Shown here one piece after another: positions 16,355 to 25,051 of a stretch of 64,000 bases of DNA. Numbering within the stretch: position 1 is the stretch's first letter; every line of letters begins with the position of its first letter. The notes under the pieces are model-generated. The model was not told where the DNA came from. It was given only the letters and a program-made list of their open reading frames with translations, and did no database searches. Made by a program: the position numbers and the translations under genes. This DNA comes from Alphaproteobacteria bacterium (GTDB lineage: Bacteria; Planctomycetota; Phycisphaerae; UBA1845). The stretch covers positions 1 to 64,000 of the forward strand of contig JANQQE010000028.1 in assembly GCA_028285105.1 (NCBI GenBank). Reading direction: 5' to 3'.

Positions 16355-16428
16355 GCCTGAAATGGGATTCGAACCCACGGTGTCCAGTTGGGTGAACTGG
16401 CATTCGTAGTGACGATGAATTTGCGCCG
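16355..16428 (-). pseudogene. Degenerate tRNA-Gly-like sequence, possible att remnant
   Basis: On the minus strand this segment aligns with the tRNA-Gly at 37980-38051: the AATTCA near the 5' end, GAATGCCAG, an intact 5-bp anticodon stem and an intact T-arm (GGTTCGAATCC) are shared. The D-arm is scrambled, the acceptor ends no longer pair and the anticodon loop (TCACCCA) lacks the normal U33. It is therefore a decayed tRNA or a fragment left by an integration. It lies 117 bp beyond the iterons, near the right end of the replicon module. Confidence 0.5.
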
Positions 16429-16588
16429 CCCCACTGTTCGCTTTAACCTGGTTTCAAATCGACTCGCCGAAGCTTCTGTAGCAAATATTCCGTCGCTGAT
16501 CGTTTCTGCTCATGATCAAACTACGTGGCCAGCGAGTTGCCGAACAACGCGCTGTGGAGTTATTTGCGCGATGTTTCGCTGAGCTATC

Positions 16589-16894
16589 TTGAATGAAACC
16601 TACGGCATCGACGTGTTGAATTGGGCGCGTTCGAAGCGGAAAGAGGCCGGCCTCACGAACCTGCGCCACCTCCGGCTCAGGCGAATGCTCGTTTTCATTA
16701 CCATTCATGGCATGCATGTGTTCTTCGACGAGGAAACCCTGGCCTTATGCGACATACGCCGCGTACCGTTCAAGGACGCAGGCTACGCCGTCACCCACCG
16801 CAACGGTGACGCTTCGCTACGAATCGACTGCGAGACGTATAGGCGGCATAAGGCGTATCTTGTCAACTTAGCCCTGCGGCGATCGAAGCACTAA
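16589..16894 (+). pseudogene. Truncated copy of the 7850-8509 protein family
   Basis: The frame (TTG start, in-frame stop at 16580) gives YGIDVLNWARSKRKEAGLTN, then HLRL, and HVFFDEETLALCDIRRVP. This aligns with ERYEIAVSKW, KKAGLANVQYLRL and HRFFQDEAAVIRNV of the protein at 7850-8509. The first 60 or so and the last 65 residues of that family are missing. The 130 bp upstream give no continuation in any frame, so I call it a gene fragment. It implies duplication or repeated acquisition of this family on the island. Confidence 0.6.
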
Positions 16895-17074
16895 TCGGCA
16901 GAGGCTTTCCGAAGGATTCCTTTTGAGCCTTGCGTGTCAGTCTGGCGGCAATTGGTGAACCTGCCTAGAACTGTCCACGAGATTCGGGGACAGGCGGTGC
17001 TTGACGCAATGCCCCTCGAAGATCTTTCATTCAAGCTGCGCATCTTCCGCCCCATGGATGGCGGTGTTTCGAGT

Positions 17075-18118
17075 TCACTGATTGGCGATGTCAATCAATA
17101 GCGCGATGAGCCGGCTATTTCCGTTAACGCACTGACTGCGGAGCATTCGGAACACCGCCGCTCGGAGAAATGCGCGCTCATTATAGCCCATGCCGGAAAG
17201 GTATTGAATGTACCCTTCGAGCGCGGCGAGCAGCGACTCCTCGTTCGTTGGCCGATGGTTCGCTGCCTTGCACCAGTTGCGGAACCACCAGATCCACGTC
17301 TTGAAGCCGGGGTCGAGAACATCCCGACAATAACGCCGACGCAAGTCAAAGACCTCATCCCAGGTATCCGATTCCTCGCAATTGGGGACGAATTCAACCA
17401 CCCAATCGGGGATATCGCCATCGGTCCCTTCAAATGGAGTGCTTTGATCCAGCGTGATCTGGGCAGTTTGTTGTCCGTAGGGATCAAAGGCACGCCGGCG
17501 ACCATTCGCTCCGCGGAGAATGTCCACATCGCGCTTATACCGGGAGTTACATTTCTCTCCCATTGGCACTAGATTCCGAACGCTGACTCCTGCGAACGGG
17601 TAGACGCTCTTTGCGAGGTAGTGATCCAGTGCTTCCCGCGGTGCTGTCGGTGCGTCAAAGTACTCGCATCCACAGAAAGGGCACACCTTTGCGCCCATAT
17701 CCGCAAATATCGCCTGGTACTGCTCATCGCGAATGCCCAAGTCGGTCAGAAGCGTGAAGGCAAATGAGAACAGCTCAACAGCCGGCTGGCGCACGGCAGC
17801 CGGTAGATCATCGAGACACTCACAATCACACGCTCGGCAGAGAAGATCCCCGATTCGATTCTGCTCATCCAGAGCGCTCAATACCTGAGCGTGTTCTGTC
17901 GCGCCCAGTCCTGCGATAGCCGCCTCATAGGCCGCAAGCCTTGACCTTAGGCCGGTCCGCCGCCGCAGTCGTGTCCGGTGCGGCACTGGCAGCACGTTGG
18001 GCCACGCAGGAACGCTGGCGCCAGCTTGTACACAGTGATGAATCGTGCTCACCGCGGCACTCAAGCAATCGTGAAGCCAGTTATTGGCCGTGGCTGCCTT
18101 GGGGAGTACGAACAACAC
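17075..18118 (-). CDS. HNH nuclease, PtuB-like partner of the ATPase upstream
   Basis: The HNH core lies at about residues 143-195: CPFCGCEYFDAP, then REALDHYLAKSVYP and NLVPMGEKCNSRYK. This supplies the zinc-knuckle Cys, the catalytic His of DHYLAK, and the Asn and closing Cys/Asn of the second half. In the Septu defence system an ATPase (PtuA) precedes an HNH protein (PtuB) of this design, and here a matching ATPase gene ends 1 bp before the GTG start at 18118. The helical N-terminus (1-140) and Trp-rich C-terminus are unassigned. It is the last gene of the restriction operon. Cleavage activity on phage or host nucleic acid is inferred from the family. Confidence 0.75.
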   Translation of the reverse strand: MLFVLPKAATANNWLHDCLSAAVSTIHHCVQAGASVPAWPNVLPVPHRTRLRRRTGLRSRLAAYEAAIAGLGATEHAQVLSALDEQNRIGDLLCRACDCECLDDLPAAVRQPAVELFSFAFTLLTDLGIRDEQYQAIFADMGAKVCPFCGCEYFDAPTAPREALDHYLAKSVYPFAGVSVRNLVPMGEKCNSRYKRDVDILRGANGRRRAFDPYGQQTAQITLDQSTPFEGTDGDIPDWVVEFVPNCEESDTWDEVFDLRRRYCRDVLDPGFKTWIWWFRNWCKAANHRPTNEESLLAALEGYIQYLSGMGYNERAFLRAAVFRMLRSQCVNGNSRLIALLIDIANQ

Positions 18119-18119
18119 G

Positions 18120-19757
18120 CTACTCTTGGCCCCTCTTGATTAACTGCCGAAGCCGATCAGCGAGGAATGCTTTCTCTACGGATGGTCCAAGGCGGTCGAT
18201 CGCCGCCTTCACTTCGGCTGGGTCTTGGCTTTGTTTGAGTCTCGCGATCTCGTCACGCGGCACCTCTGAGATGGGTGGGCGGACGTCAAAGCACTCCTCC
18301 AAGATCGTGTCAAACGTAGTCCCGTAAGTCTGTGTGTCCGGGTGCTTCACAGCAACCTTGCTGTTCTCCTTGCTGAAGATGAATACGCGCTCGCGTGGAA
18401 TATCCGAGGGCACAAACGGCGCATGCGTTGTCAGCACGCATTCCTGCTCGGCCGCCGGCTGTGACTTGCGGCTCTCGGCGCGCACCCCTCTGTGAGTCGG
18501 TAGCTCGAGAATTCGCGAAATGCACTTGACGCGCCATTGGGGATTGAAGTGCGATTCAGGTTCATCCAACAGGAACAGTACACCTGGGAAGGACAACATA
18601 CAGCACGTACCCAACAATTGGGCCAGCTGGTGTTCACCGTCGGACAGTGATACGTAGTCCACAGGTGTCGTGGACTCGATTGGCGTGAACTGAACACGCT
18701 CGAAACGAAATACCTTCTCCTCGTCCTGCGGCTCAGGCAGCCGTGACGCAAAGCGTCGCTCACTCGTGTCCCGCTTGAATCGTTCGCGAGTCGGTTTTGG
18801 AATGACTAGGTCATTCAGCATCGCGAGTTTATGGAGTGATGAATAAAGGTCGAGTGCGGTGGTCCAGAACGCCTTGAACGCTCTCCGAGTATGTGGATTC
18901 ACCCAAAAATCAAACGTGTACGTCTCTGTCTTGGCGTTGTAATCAAAGCACGTTGCACAGCGTTGTAGCTGATCAATGTATCTCTCCAGCTCTTCCGTCA
19001 GCTGAACGCCCTTGCGAGTTGACGCAGTTCGGCGTCGCCCTGGAGCCTTTGGCGCCGCCCCGTGAGCCAATTGAATGATGCAACGTAGGGAGTGGACGTC
19101 CGCCAGCCTGGCTTCGCGAAGTAAAGCTTCCCGCTCGCGTTCGTTACCGAGGAGCAAATTCGCCGCCAACACCTCCAGATGCGTGCCGTAATCAACGAGC
19201 ATAAGTCGTGTATCTGGAATAGGTTTCGCGCGCATCGTCGATTCGAGTGCTTGTCGGCCTACGTCGTCTGCGTAGGCACTACGACTCACCAAGAAGGGCA
19301 AACTCAAAGTCTCATTATCGCCCGACGTGTATCCGACAATCTTGGCCGGCAGCAACTCTCTTGTCGATTCGGCATCTGGGTCGCAGGGCTCCCATTCAGA
19401 GCCTTTCCTCTTCTCAATCGTAAGCTGCGGCCGACCTCGATCGGCCGGCAATCGGGCGATTCGAACGTGGACTGATTTGCGAGCCTTCGGCGGCTTGATG
19501 AGATATTCCAACTCAAACTGAAGATCGGGATTGCTCTCTCTCCGTTCCTCGTTGGGGCTGCAGGCGTGTATCAGTGATTGGAACATCTCCGCAACGGCCT
19601 GCAGAAACTGCGATTTTCCGGCGCCGTTGGGGCCAACGAAACAGAGCGGCTCAAAGGCGCCGCACGCCGATGAATCTGGGCGCAGGCGTACGTCGAGTCC
19701 ATCGAGCAGCCCACCGCAGGTCTTCGCGGAGATGATGTGGACTCGAAGTAGCTTCAT
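18120..19757 (-). CDS. AAA/SMC-like ATPase, PtuA / restriction-associated type
   Basis: ATG 19757 overlaps the hsdS stop (ATGA) and gives MKLLRVHIISAKTCGG. Walker A is GPNGAGKSQ (near 41), the ABC-like signature LSDGEHQLA and Walker B VLFLLDEPESHF lie near 370-395, and a switch His follows in LTTHAPFV. This is the domain order of OLD/RecF-like AAA_21 ATPases such as PtuA of Septu, and of the ATPases known to accompany type I restriction systems. A long middle region (150-330) is unassigned. No TOPRIM domain is visible, so a nuclease partner is expected: the HNH gene directly downstream. It is embedded in the type I operon by translational coupling. Confidence 0.85.
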   Translation of the reverse strand: MKLLRVHIISAKTCGGLLDGLDVRLRPDSSACGAFEPLCFVGPNGAGKSQFLQAVAEMFQSLIHACSPNEERRESNPDLQFELEYLIKPPKARKSVHVRIARLPADRGRPQLTIEKRKGSEWEPCDPDAESTRELLPAKIVGYTSGDNETLSLPFLVSRSAYADDVGRQALESTMRAKPIPDTRLMLVDYGTHLEVLAANLLLGNEREREALLREARLADVHSLRCIIQLAHGAAPKAPGRRRTASTRKGVQLTEELERYIDQLQRCATCFDYNAKTETYTFDFWVNPHTRRAFKAFWTTALDLYSSLHKLAMLNDLVIPKPTRERFKRDTSERRFASRLPEPQDEEKVFRFERVQFTPIESTTPVDYVSLSDGEHQLAQLLGTCCMLSFPGVLFLLDEPESHFNPQWRVKCISRILELPTHRGVRAESRKSQPAAEQECVLTTHAPFVPSDIPRERVFIFSKENSKVAVKHPDTQTYGTTFDTILEECFDVRPPISEVPRDEIARLKQSQDPAEVKAAIDRLGPSVEKAFLADRLRQLIKRGQE

Positions 19758-21535
19758 GATCTGCTCCGCTTGAAGCACATTTTCCGGGACTTCGCGTCAA
19801 AGCACTGTGTCAGGCCCGACGATTCGTCATCGAGGAGTGAGAATACTATGTCCTTGATCTCGTCGTAGTCACCGGGCAGCCGCCCCCTTAGCTCGGAGAA
19901 ACTGAACGTGGCCCGGGGCATTTCCTTTATTGTGTCCACGACAGACTCTTTTGTGAGTTTCTTTGGCACGGCTTTCTTGCTCCGAGGGCGTGTCTTCTTC
20001 GTTGCAACGCCACGACCGGTCTTGGACGGCGCAACAGCAGCTTCCGCCTTGATACGGACCAGTAGCTGTTCTCCGGATTCGAACGATGTTCCGGAAGCAC
20101 TAGCGAGTTCCGATTCTGTTGGAACCAATTCACCGAGATAGGCCCGCCTGAGGATACCTGACGTTAGTTGTTCAGCGCACTCACGCGCCAGAATCACGCG
20201 TTTTTCGAGCCGATCTGCAATCGCGAGCAGTGCGCTTGCAGCGTCGACAAGCTCGCGCTGCTCGCGTAAGGAGGGAATCGGCAGGAGTGTATTCCGCAAG
20301 ATCTCGCGATTCAGATTGTACTGGCCGGCGGTAGTACTGGCGCGTTGCTCAATCTGGTCTCGGCCAATTGGAGCCGAGAGCACAAGGTGCAAGTAGTCAG
20401 GTAGCAGAGTGGACGAATCCGTCCGAAGCCGAATCAAGTACGACGCAAACGCGTAGTCTCCGGGAAGGTTCCCGAAGACGGCCGCCTTCCCGACGAGATC
20501 GAGACTTCCGTTAGTGCGGCACACGATGACATCACCCTGGCGCAAACGCAGTGACTCAAGCTGCCTCGTTGTCAATGGTCCGTACTTAAGTTCGTCTAAG
20601 TCAAGTTGCCCACTAGCAATGTTCGGCACACGGAGGACAGGGACGCCTTCACCCTCAAACGTGCACTTGACCGACGTCCCGTAGCGAAGGTCTTCGAGGC
20701 AAGCGCCTAACCTTCCCCAAGTCCATGTTTCAGGAATATCGGCTGGGCGGCGCAGTTCATCAAGATCGACATCACGCACGTCGCATACGTCTCGCACACA
20801 GGGAGGATGAACATCGGCGCGATCCTCTCGGTGATGAGTCGTGAGTTGGCCGGCGCACGCGGCGGCGAGGACGGATTGGCGGAAGCGCTTGAAAATGGAT
20901 GGGATATCGCGGTCGCCTTCCTTGCGGTCTTCGATCACCCGAGCCAGCCGCTCGCGTACGTTGTCTATACGTGCTCGCAATGCCTCGACAGCCGACGCGA
21001 TCCGCTTCTGCTCGGCAAAGGGTGGTACCGGGATCGGCGTTTGGAGGAGCGTCTCGCGGCCGACGCTCGCCTGCGAGACGTGCTGGTTACAGCGATCCTG
21101 GAAGTCGCCAGAGAGCCAGTTTGCGTGGAGCAACAAGGCGCAGAAATGCGGATTGAGACCGCCCTCGCGAATGCGGACGCGTGTCATGTGGTTTGAAAAC
21201 GGAAATGACTCGTTGAGGTCATAGAGCGCCGTCTTGCCCACGAGTTCTGCGCTGTTCGTGTTGTTGAACAGAATGTCACCGCGCTGGAGCCATTTGCCGG
21301 CCTTCTCCGCGGCCGCCGCCGAAATGTATTTGAGTGTATCGAGGTCGATTCGGCCATCCGTGTTGACGTTCATCGGGCGCAGATGAGGTACACCGGCGCC
21401 CTCGCGGTTGTGGACGCCGCAAGCAAAGCCGGGCTGGAGATCTTCGATGAATCCGTCACCGAGGGTCGCAACTGCCCAACCTTCGGGCGTCTGGTCGGGA
21501 ACGATGGCGAAACCGGTATCTTGCGTGCCTGGCAT
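19754..21535 (-). CDS. hsdS: Type I restriction specificity subunit HsdS with C-terminal extension
   Basis: Two target-recognition domains (about 12-200 and 245-425) each end in a conserved helix (FAEQKRIASAVEALRARIDN and LREQRELVDAASALLAIADR), the spacer coiled coils that fix the distance between half-sites. Each recognises one half of a bipartite DNA site and together they direct HsdM and HsdR. At 593 aa it is longer than the usual 400-470 aa. After the second helix come about 110 extra residues: a basic Lys/Arg-rich linker (TKKTRPRSKKAVPKK) and a small domain (SVVDTIKEMPRATFSFSELR...) that looks winged-helix-like. The C-terminal extension is unusual and unassigned. The start ATG is at 21535, 5 bp after the preceding gene. 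Confidence 0.9.
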   Translation of the reverse strand: MPGTQDTGFAIVPDQTPEGWAVATLGDGFIEDLQPGFACGVHNREGAGVPHLRPMNVNTDGRIDLDTLKYISAAAAEKAGKWLQRGDILFNNTNSAELVGKTALYDLNESFPFSNHMTRVRIREGGLNPHFCALLLHANWLSGDFQDRCNQHVSQASVGRETLLQTPIPVPPFAEQKRIASAVEALRARIDNVRERLARVIEDRKEGDRDIPSIFKRFRQSVLAAACAGQLTTHHREDRADVHPPCVRDVCDVRDVDLDELRRPADIPETWTWGRLGACLEDLRYGTSVKCTFEGEGVPVLRVPNIASGQLDLDELKYGPLTTRQLESLRLRQGDVIVCRTNGSLDLVGKAAVFGNLPGDYAFASYLIRLRTDSSTLLPDYLHLVLSAPIGRDQIEQRASTTAGQYNLNREILRNTLLPIPSLREQRELVDAASALLAIADRLEKRVILARECAEQLTSGILRRAYLGELVPTESELASASGTSFESGEQLLVRIKAEAAVAPSKTGRGVATKKTRPRSKKAVPKKLTKESVVDTIKEMPRATFSFSELRGRLPGDYDEIKDIVFSLLDDESSGLTQCFDAKSRKMCFKRSRS

Positions 21536-21540
21536 TCGTG

Positions 21541-22452
21541 TCAGCTCCCCTCATATGCCTGAACGAGTAGCGGTTTTGCCTTCTCGAAGTCGTTGGTATT
21601 GCGGATCGTGATCTCCAGGTCGCCGGTGCCGTAATGGCCGATGTTCGACACGTCGCGCGTGAATCCGTCCTCCAGCGTGACACTGGCTGGGTTGAGCTTG
21701 GCGTAAATGAGGAGCTTCTTCTCCTGCGTGCGAATCTCGACGCAGGCAAAGTTCTTGATGCGTTTGAACGCGATGTACAACTTCAGTGTCTTGGCCTGCA
21801 CATCGTCGCCCAAGGCCATGAGAAAGGCCTTGAGAGATTCAAGTCGATCCTTCAACTCACCGCCGAGTTGCTCCAACGTTTCTGATATGGTCTTGTAGGA
21901 CACTGTCCCCGGCGGGCTGATTGGATCGCCATTTCCTGATGTTGTAGCGGTGACCGCGTTGACTAGATCAAGGAGTACAAGATCTTCAGCGTACTTACGA
22001 TAGCGGATGAGCTCGATGTTGCGATTGATCTGCTGAACGGCGTGCTCATCGTAACGCGTGAAGTCGCCTGCAATGCAAATGAGTCGCGGGGCCGACCACT
22101 CGATCTCGTCTGCGTCTTCCTTGCCGAATTGCTCCAGCACCAGCAACTTGAATTCAGCCTTGTGATCCAACAGCCAATCGAGATAGAACAGCCCTTGGTT
22201 GATTACGTTCTCGTTGGTCGCACGCTTGTATTCGATGATGACCGGACAACCGTTCTCGTCGATGCCGAGCGTGTCAATACGACCGCCATGCGTCTTGCCG
22301 GTCGTGTATTCGCTGGCGAGCAACCGTACGCCGAGAAACGCTTCCAGGTGGCGCTCAATTAGCGACTGGAGGGACTTCTCAACAGCGACAGACTGGCCGT
22401 CGAGTTCGGTGATGGTGTCGCCGTGAAGGCGGAATAGTTTGATGTCACTCAT
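21541..22452 (-). CDS. PD-(D/E)XK nuclease-like protein with DUF5655-type C-terminus
   Basis: A RecB/NucS-type core lies at about residues 50-80: GRIDTLGID then PVIIEYKR, giving the Asp, Glu and Lys of a PD-(D/E)XK site, with preceding helices LIERHLEAFLGV. The C-terminal part (about 185-300) resembles the DUF5655 domain that often follows this nuclease-like domain. Proteins of this type occur as stand-alone genes and in restriction loci; their substrate is not established. ATG 22452 overlaps the upstream HNH stop by 4 bp (ATGA), so it is translationally coupled. It may be an accessory nuclease or a DNA-binding modifier of the type I complex. Confidence 0.75.
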   Translation of the reverse strand: MSDIKLFRLHGDTITELDGQSVAVEKSLQSLIERHLEAFLGVRLLASEYTTGKTHGGRIDTLGIDENGCPVIIEYKRATNENVINQGLFYLDWLLDHKAEFKLLVLEQFGKEDADEIEWSAPRLICIAGDFTRYDEHAVQQINRNIELIRYRKYAEDLVLLDLVNAVTATTSGNGDPISPPGTVSYKTISETLEQLGGELKDRLESLKAFLMALGDDVQAKTLKLYIAFKRIKNFACVEIRTQEKKLLIYAKLNPASVTLEDGFTRDVSNIGHYGTGDLEITIRNTNDFEKAKPLLVQAYEGS

Positions 22453-23582
22453 GCCGGTGACTCCTGGTGGATGGTCTCGTCATTTACCGACTCCTCCCAA
22501 TCGTCGCCGGCGTCGCCGTGCGTGTAGGCCACCGCAGGCGTTCCGCCGGAGTACTCCGTGAATCCTGTGCCGATAGCGAGGCAAGTGGATTGGATCAACA
22601 GCTTGCCTCCAGAGTGGCTGACCGATCGCACGAAGCCCAACGAGGTACAAATCCACTGGCCTCTCAGGTGATGTGAGTAGGAGGAACTCGATGTGCAGTC
22701 CCAAAGATCGAATGTGAACTCCATTCGGATGCCTTGGCGGGTGTAGTAGCCGGTGCATGATTGTCCGGGGCCGCACGCTGGGCCCCCGGCCGGTTTGAAT
22801 CGATGATTGGAGGTCAGTGCGATGAGCATATTGGGGATCAGCATTGACCGAATCTGAGTGCGTGACCAAATACCGGCCAGGTCGATCCAATCGTGGCGCT
22901 CGCATACGGCACGTAACAGCGAAGCCAAGAATGAGCAGTCGTCGTCGCCACCGCGGCGCGGCTTACTGGCTACCCTAAACGGAAGATCAAGTCCCTGCCC
23001 ATCCGTGGCAACGAAATCGTCATACCCAGGGAGCGACTCCAAATCAATCTGCGAAGACGAGGCGCAGTCCACCAGCCGCTGCCGATTGAAGTAGTCCCAG
23101 AATCCAGCGTTGATACTGAAGGACCTTGGGGAAAACAGGGCGGACGTCCTTGCCCGCTGCGATTCTGCCAGCCACTCCTTCTTGTGGTGGCGCAGCTGCT
23201 GTGGAGTCAGCTCGCGGGTGAGTTCCTTTGTCGTGTGCGCCTTGTCATGGCAGAGCGAGCACAAGACTACCAGATTGTTGATATCGTGGTTGCGCGACTT
23301 TGCCCAAGGCACTATGTGATGGACGACGACACCGCGACTCCGGTCGTGACAAACGCAGCATGTGTTGCGGGACTTGTACAGGAGTTCATGCAGAGTCCCT
23401 TGCGGAATCGGCGGGCGGCCGTCGATGATGGCCTCCTGACAGGATCGCAGGATACCCAGTTCATCGAGCGCCTGCCTCGGCAACGTGCGAAGCTTCGCTA
23501 AAGTATACCCGTCGCGATGCAAGGCCTCTGCGAGCTGAGTATTCAATCCGCGCTGAACAAGAGCACGGGCGGTAGGGCTCAT
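22449..23582 (-). CDS. HNH endonuclease between hsdM and the NucS-like gene
   Basis: The HNH motif is complete: CCVCHD (about 74-79), VVHHIVPWAKS (86-96), then NLVVLCSLCHDKAH (103-116). This gives paired Cys for zinc and the catalytic His-His. The N-terminal 70 residues are helical and end LHELLYKSRN, a common lead-in to McrA-like HNH domains. The C-terminal 200 residues (about 170-377) are rich in Ser, Gly and Trp and look like a separate beta domain (SYSHHLRGQWICTSLGFV) of unknown role. ATG 23582 overlaps the hsdM stop (ATGA), so it is made with HsdM. A second HNH gene in the same type I operon is unusual. Confidence 0.8.
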   Translation of the reverse strand: MSPTARALVQRGLNTQLAEALHRDGYTLAKLRTLPRQALDELGILRSCQEAIIDGRPPIPQGTLHELLYKSRNTCCVCHDRSRGVVVHHIVPWAKSRNHDINNLVVLCSLCHDKAHTTKELTRELTPQQLRHHKKEWLAESQRARTSALFSPRSFSINAGFWDYFNRQRLVDCASSSQIDLESLPGYDDFVATDGQGLDLPFRVASKPRRGGDDDCSFLASLLRAVCERHDWIDLAGIWSRTQIRSMLIPNMLIALTSNHRFKPAGGPACGPGQSCTGYYTRQGIRMEFTFDLWDCTSSSSYSHHLRGQWICTSLGFVRSVSHSGGKLLIQSTCLAIGTGFTEYSGGTPAVAYTHGDAGDDWEESVNDETIHQESPA

Positions 23583-25051
23583 TTCGCTGCCTCCACAACG
23601 TCGCCATTTTCCAGCAGAAGCGTGATTTGATTCAGCTCTGCGATCGCTTCTTCAAGCTCGCTGATGGCGTCGGTGACAAGCTCCGCGGGCTCGGGCAATG
23701 CGTCCCCGTTGTTGCCGTTTTCCTCCTTCAGCCACTTAAAGCCGTCGAGTTTGAAATCGCGGCGCTTCACCTCATCGATTGAGAAGCGACGCCAACGGTC
23801 ACCGCCAAGCCAACCTTTGTCGCCGGCGGGGCTGTCGGACTCGCGGCGCGACTTGCGTTTGCCGGGGCCCAATCGGCCGTTCGGATCGGTGCCGTAACTG
23901 CGCACGAATTCGGCAAAGTGCTGCTCGGTCAACGGTCGGTCTTTCTTGGTGACGCCGGGGACATTCGTGCGGGCGTCGTAGATCCAAGTCTGCTCGGTTG
24001 GATAGCCCTTTTGGAAAAAGATGACGTTGGCTTTGACGCCCTGGCAGTATGGCGTGAATGTGCCGCGCGGTAAGCGGAGCACTGTGTGCAAGTTGCACGA
24101 CTCGGTAAGCACCTTCATCACCTCGCCGGCCTGGTCGGCGAAGAGGCAGTTGTCGGGCAAGACGACCGCCGCTCGGCCGCCAGGTTTTAGTACGGTGAGA
24201 ATGTGCTGGACGAAGTTGAGTTGCTTGTTGCTGGTCTCGACGACGAAATCGTCACGTGTCGGCGCCTGGCCAGCGCCCTTGGTGCCGAACGGGGGGTTCG
24301 TCAGGATGACGTCGTAGCGATCAGGCGGTGGTGGATCGTAGATCATATCGCCGGAGCCAATCTGCGGCTCGACGTTGTGGAGCATGAGGTTCATCAGGGC
24401 GAGCTTACGCGGCGTGGGCGTGAGATCCTGGCCGAAGTAGGTCGCAAAGCGGACTCTCTTGGCGGTAGCGCGGTCGAGCTTGCCGCCCTCGGTCGCGTCG
24501 ATAAGCCATTCGTAGGCGCAGACGAGGAAGCCGCCTGTTCCGCACGCGGGATCGCAGATCGTGAACTGTTTGCTTGCACGTGGGTCGGGTTGGACGCAGT
24601 GGCAAATCGCTTGCATCAACTTTCGCGGCGTGAAGTACTGGCCAGCTCCCTTCTTGCCCTCGCTGGCCGCCTTTTCCAGCAGGTGCTCGTACGCTTCCGC
24701 TTTTACGTCGACGCCCAGGCTGGTCCATTCGACTTCGTCGATGAGGTTGATGACGGCCTTGAGGTTGACGGGTTTAGTGAAGCGCGACTGGGCGCCTTTA
24801 TAGATCTCGGCGAGTATGCCGCCAGACTTGCCGAGCTTACGCAGGACATCGACGTATTTGTCAGTGAGGTTTTCGCCAGAAAGGTCACGTAAATCAGTCC
24901 ACGCGCAACCCGCAGGCAATTCAACACCGCGCTCGTCGGCCATTTTCAAAAAGAGCAGATAAGTGATCTGCTCGATGTACTCCATGTAGCCGATGCCGTC
25001 ATGGCGTAATTTGTGGCAAAGGCCCCAGAGTTTGTCGCCGACATTTGACAT
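23579..25051 (-). CDS. hsdM: Type I restriction modification methyltransferase HsdM
   Basis: An N6-adenine methyltransferase of 490 aa. The SAM-binding motif I is DPACGTGGFLV (near 169) and the catalytic motif IV NPPFGTKG (near 249). The HsdM N-terminal helical domain (LWGLCHKLRHDGIGYMEYIE) and its linker (GAGQYFTPRKLMQA) are present. With HsdS it methylates adenine in the target site to protect host DNA, and with HsdR it cuts unmodified DNA. Start and stop overlap neighbouring genes by ATGA on both sides. No frameshift or key-residue loss is seen. The C-terminal tail is acidic. Confidence 0.97.
   Translation of the reverse strand: MSNVGDKLWGLCHKLRHDGIGYMEYIEQITYLLFLKMADERGVELPAGCAWTDLRDLSGENLTDKYVDVLRKLGKSGGILAEIYKGAQSRFTKPVNLKAVINLIDEVEWTSLGVDVKAEAYEHLLEKAASEGKKGAGQYFTPRKLMQAICHCVQPDPRASKQFTICDPACGTGGFLVCAYEWLIDATEGGKLDRATAKRVRFATYFGQDLTPTPRKLALMNLMLHNVEPQIGSGDMIYDPPPPDRYDVILTNPPFGTKGAGQAPTRDDFVVETSNKQLNFVQHILTVLKPGGRAAVVLPDNCLFADQAGEVMKVLTESCNLHTVLRLPRGTFTPYCQGVKANVIFFQKGYPTEQTWIYDARTNVPGVTKKDRPLTEQHFAEFVRSYGTDPNGRLGPGKRKSRRESDSPAGDKGWLGGDRWRRFSIDEVKRRDFKLDGFKWLKEENGNNGDALPEPAELVTDAISELEEAIAELNQITLLLENGDVVEAAK

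Noticed and set aside
24203..24892. 229-codon plus-strand frame
   Set aside because: Exactly antisense to hsdM, with no independent motif.
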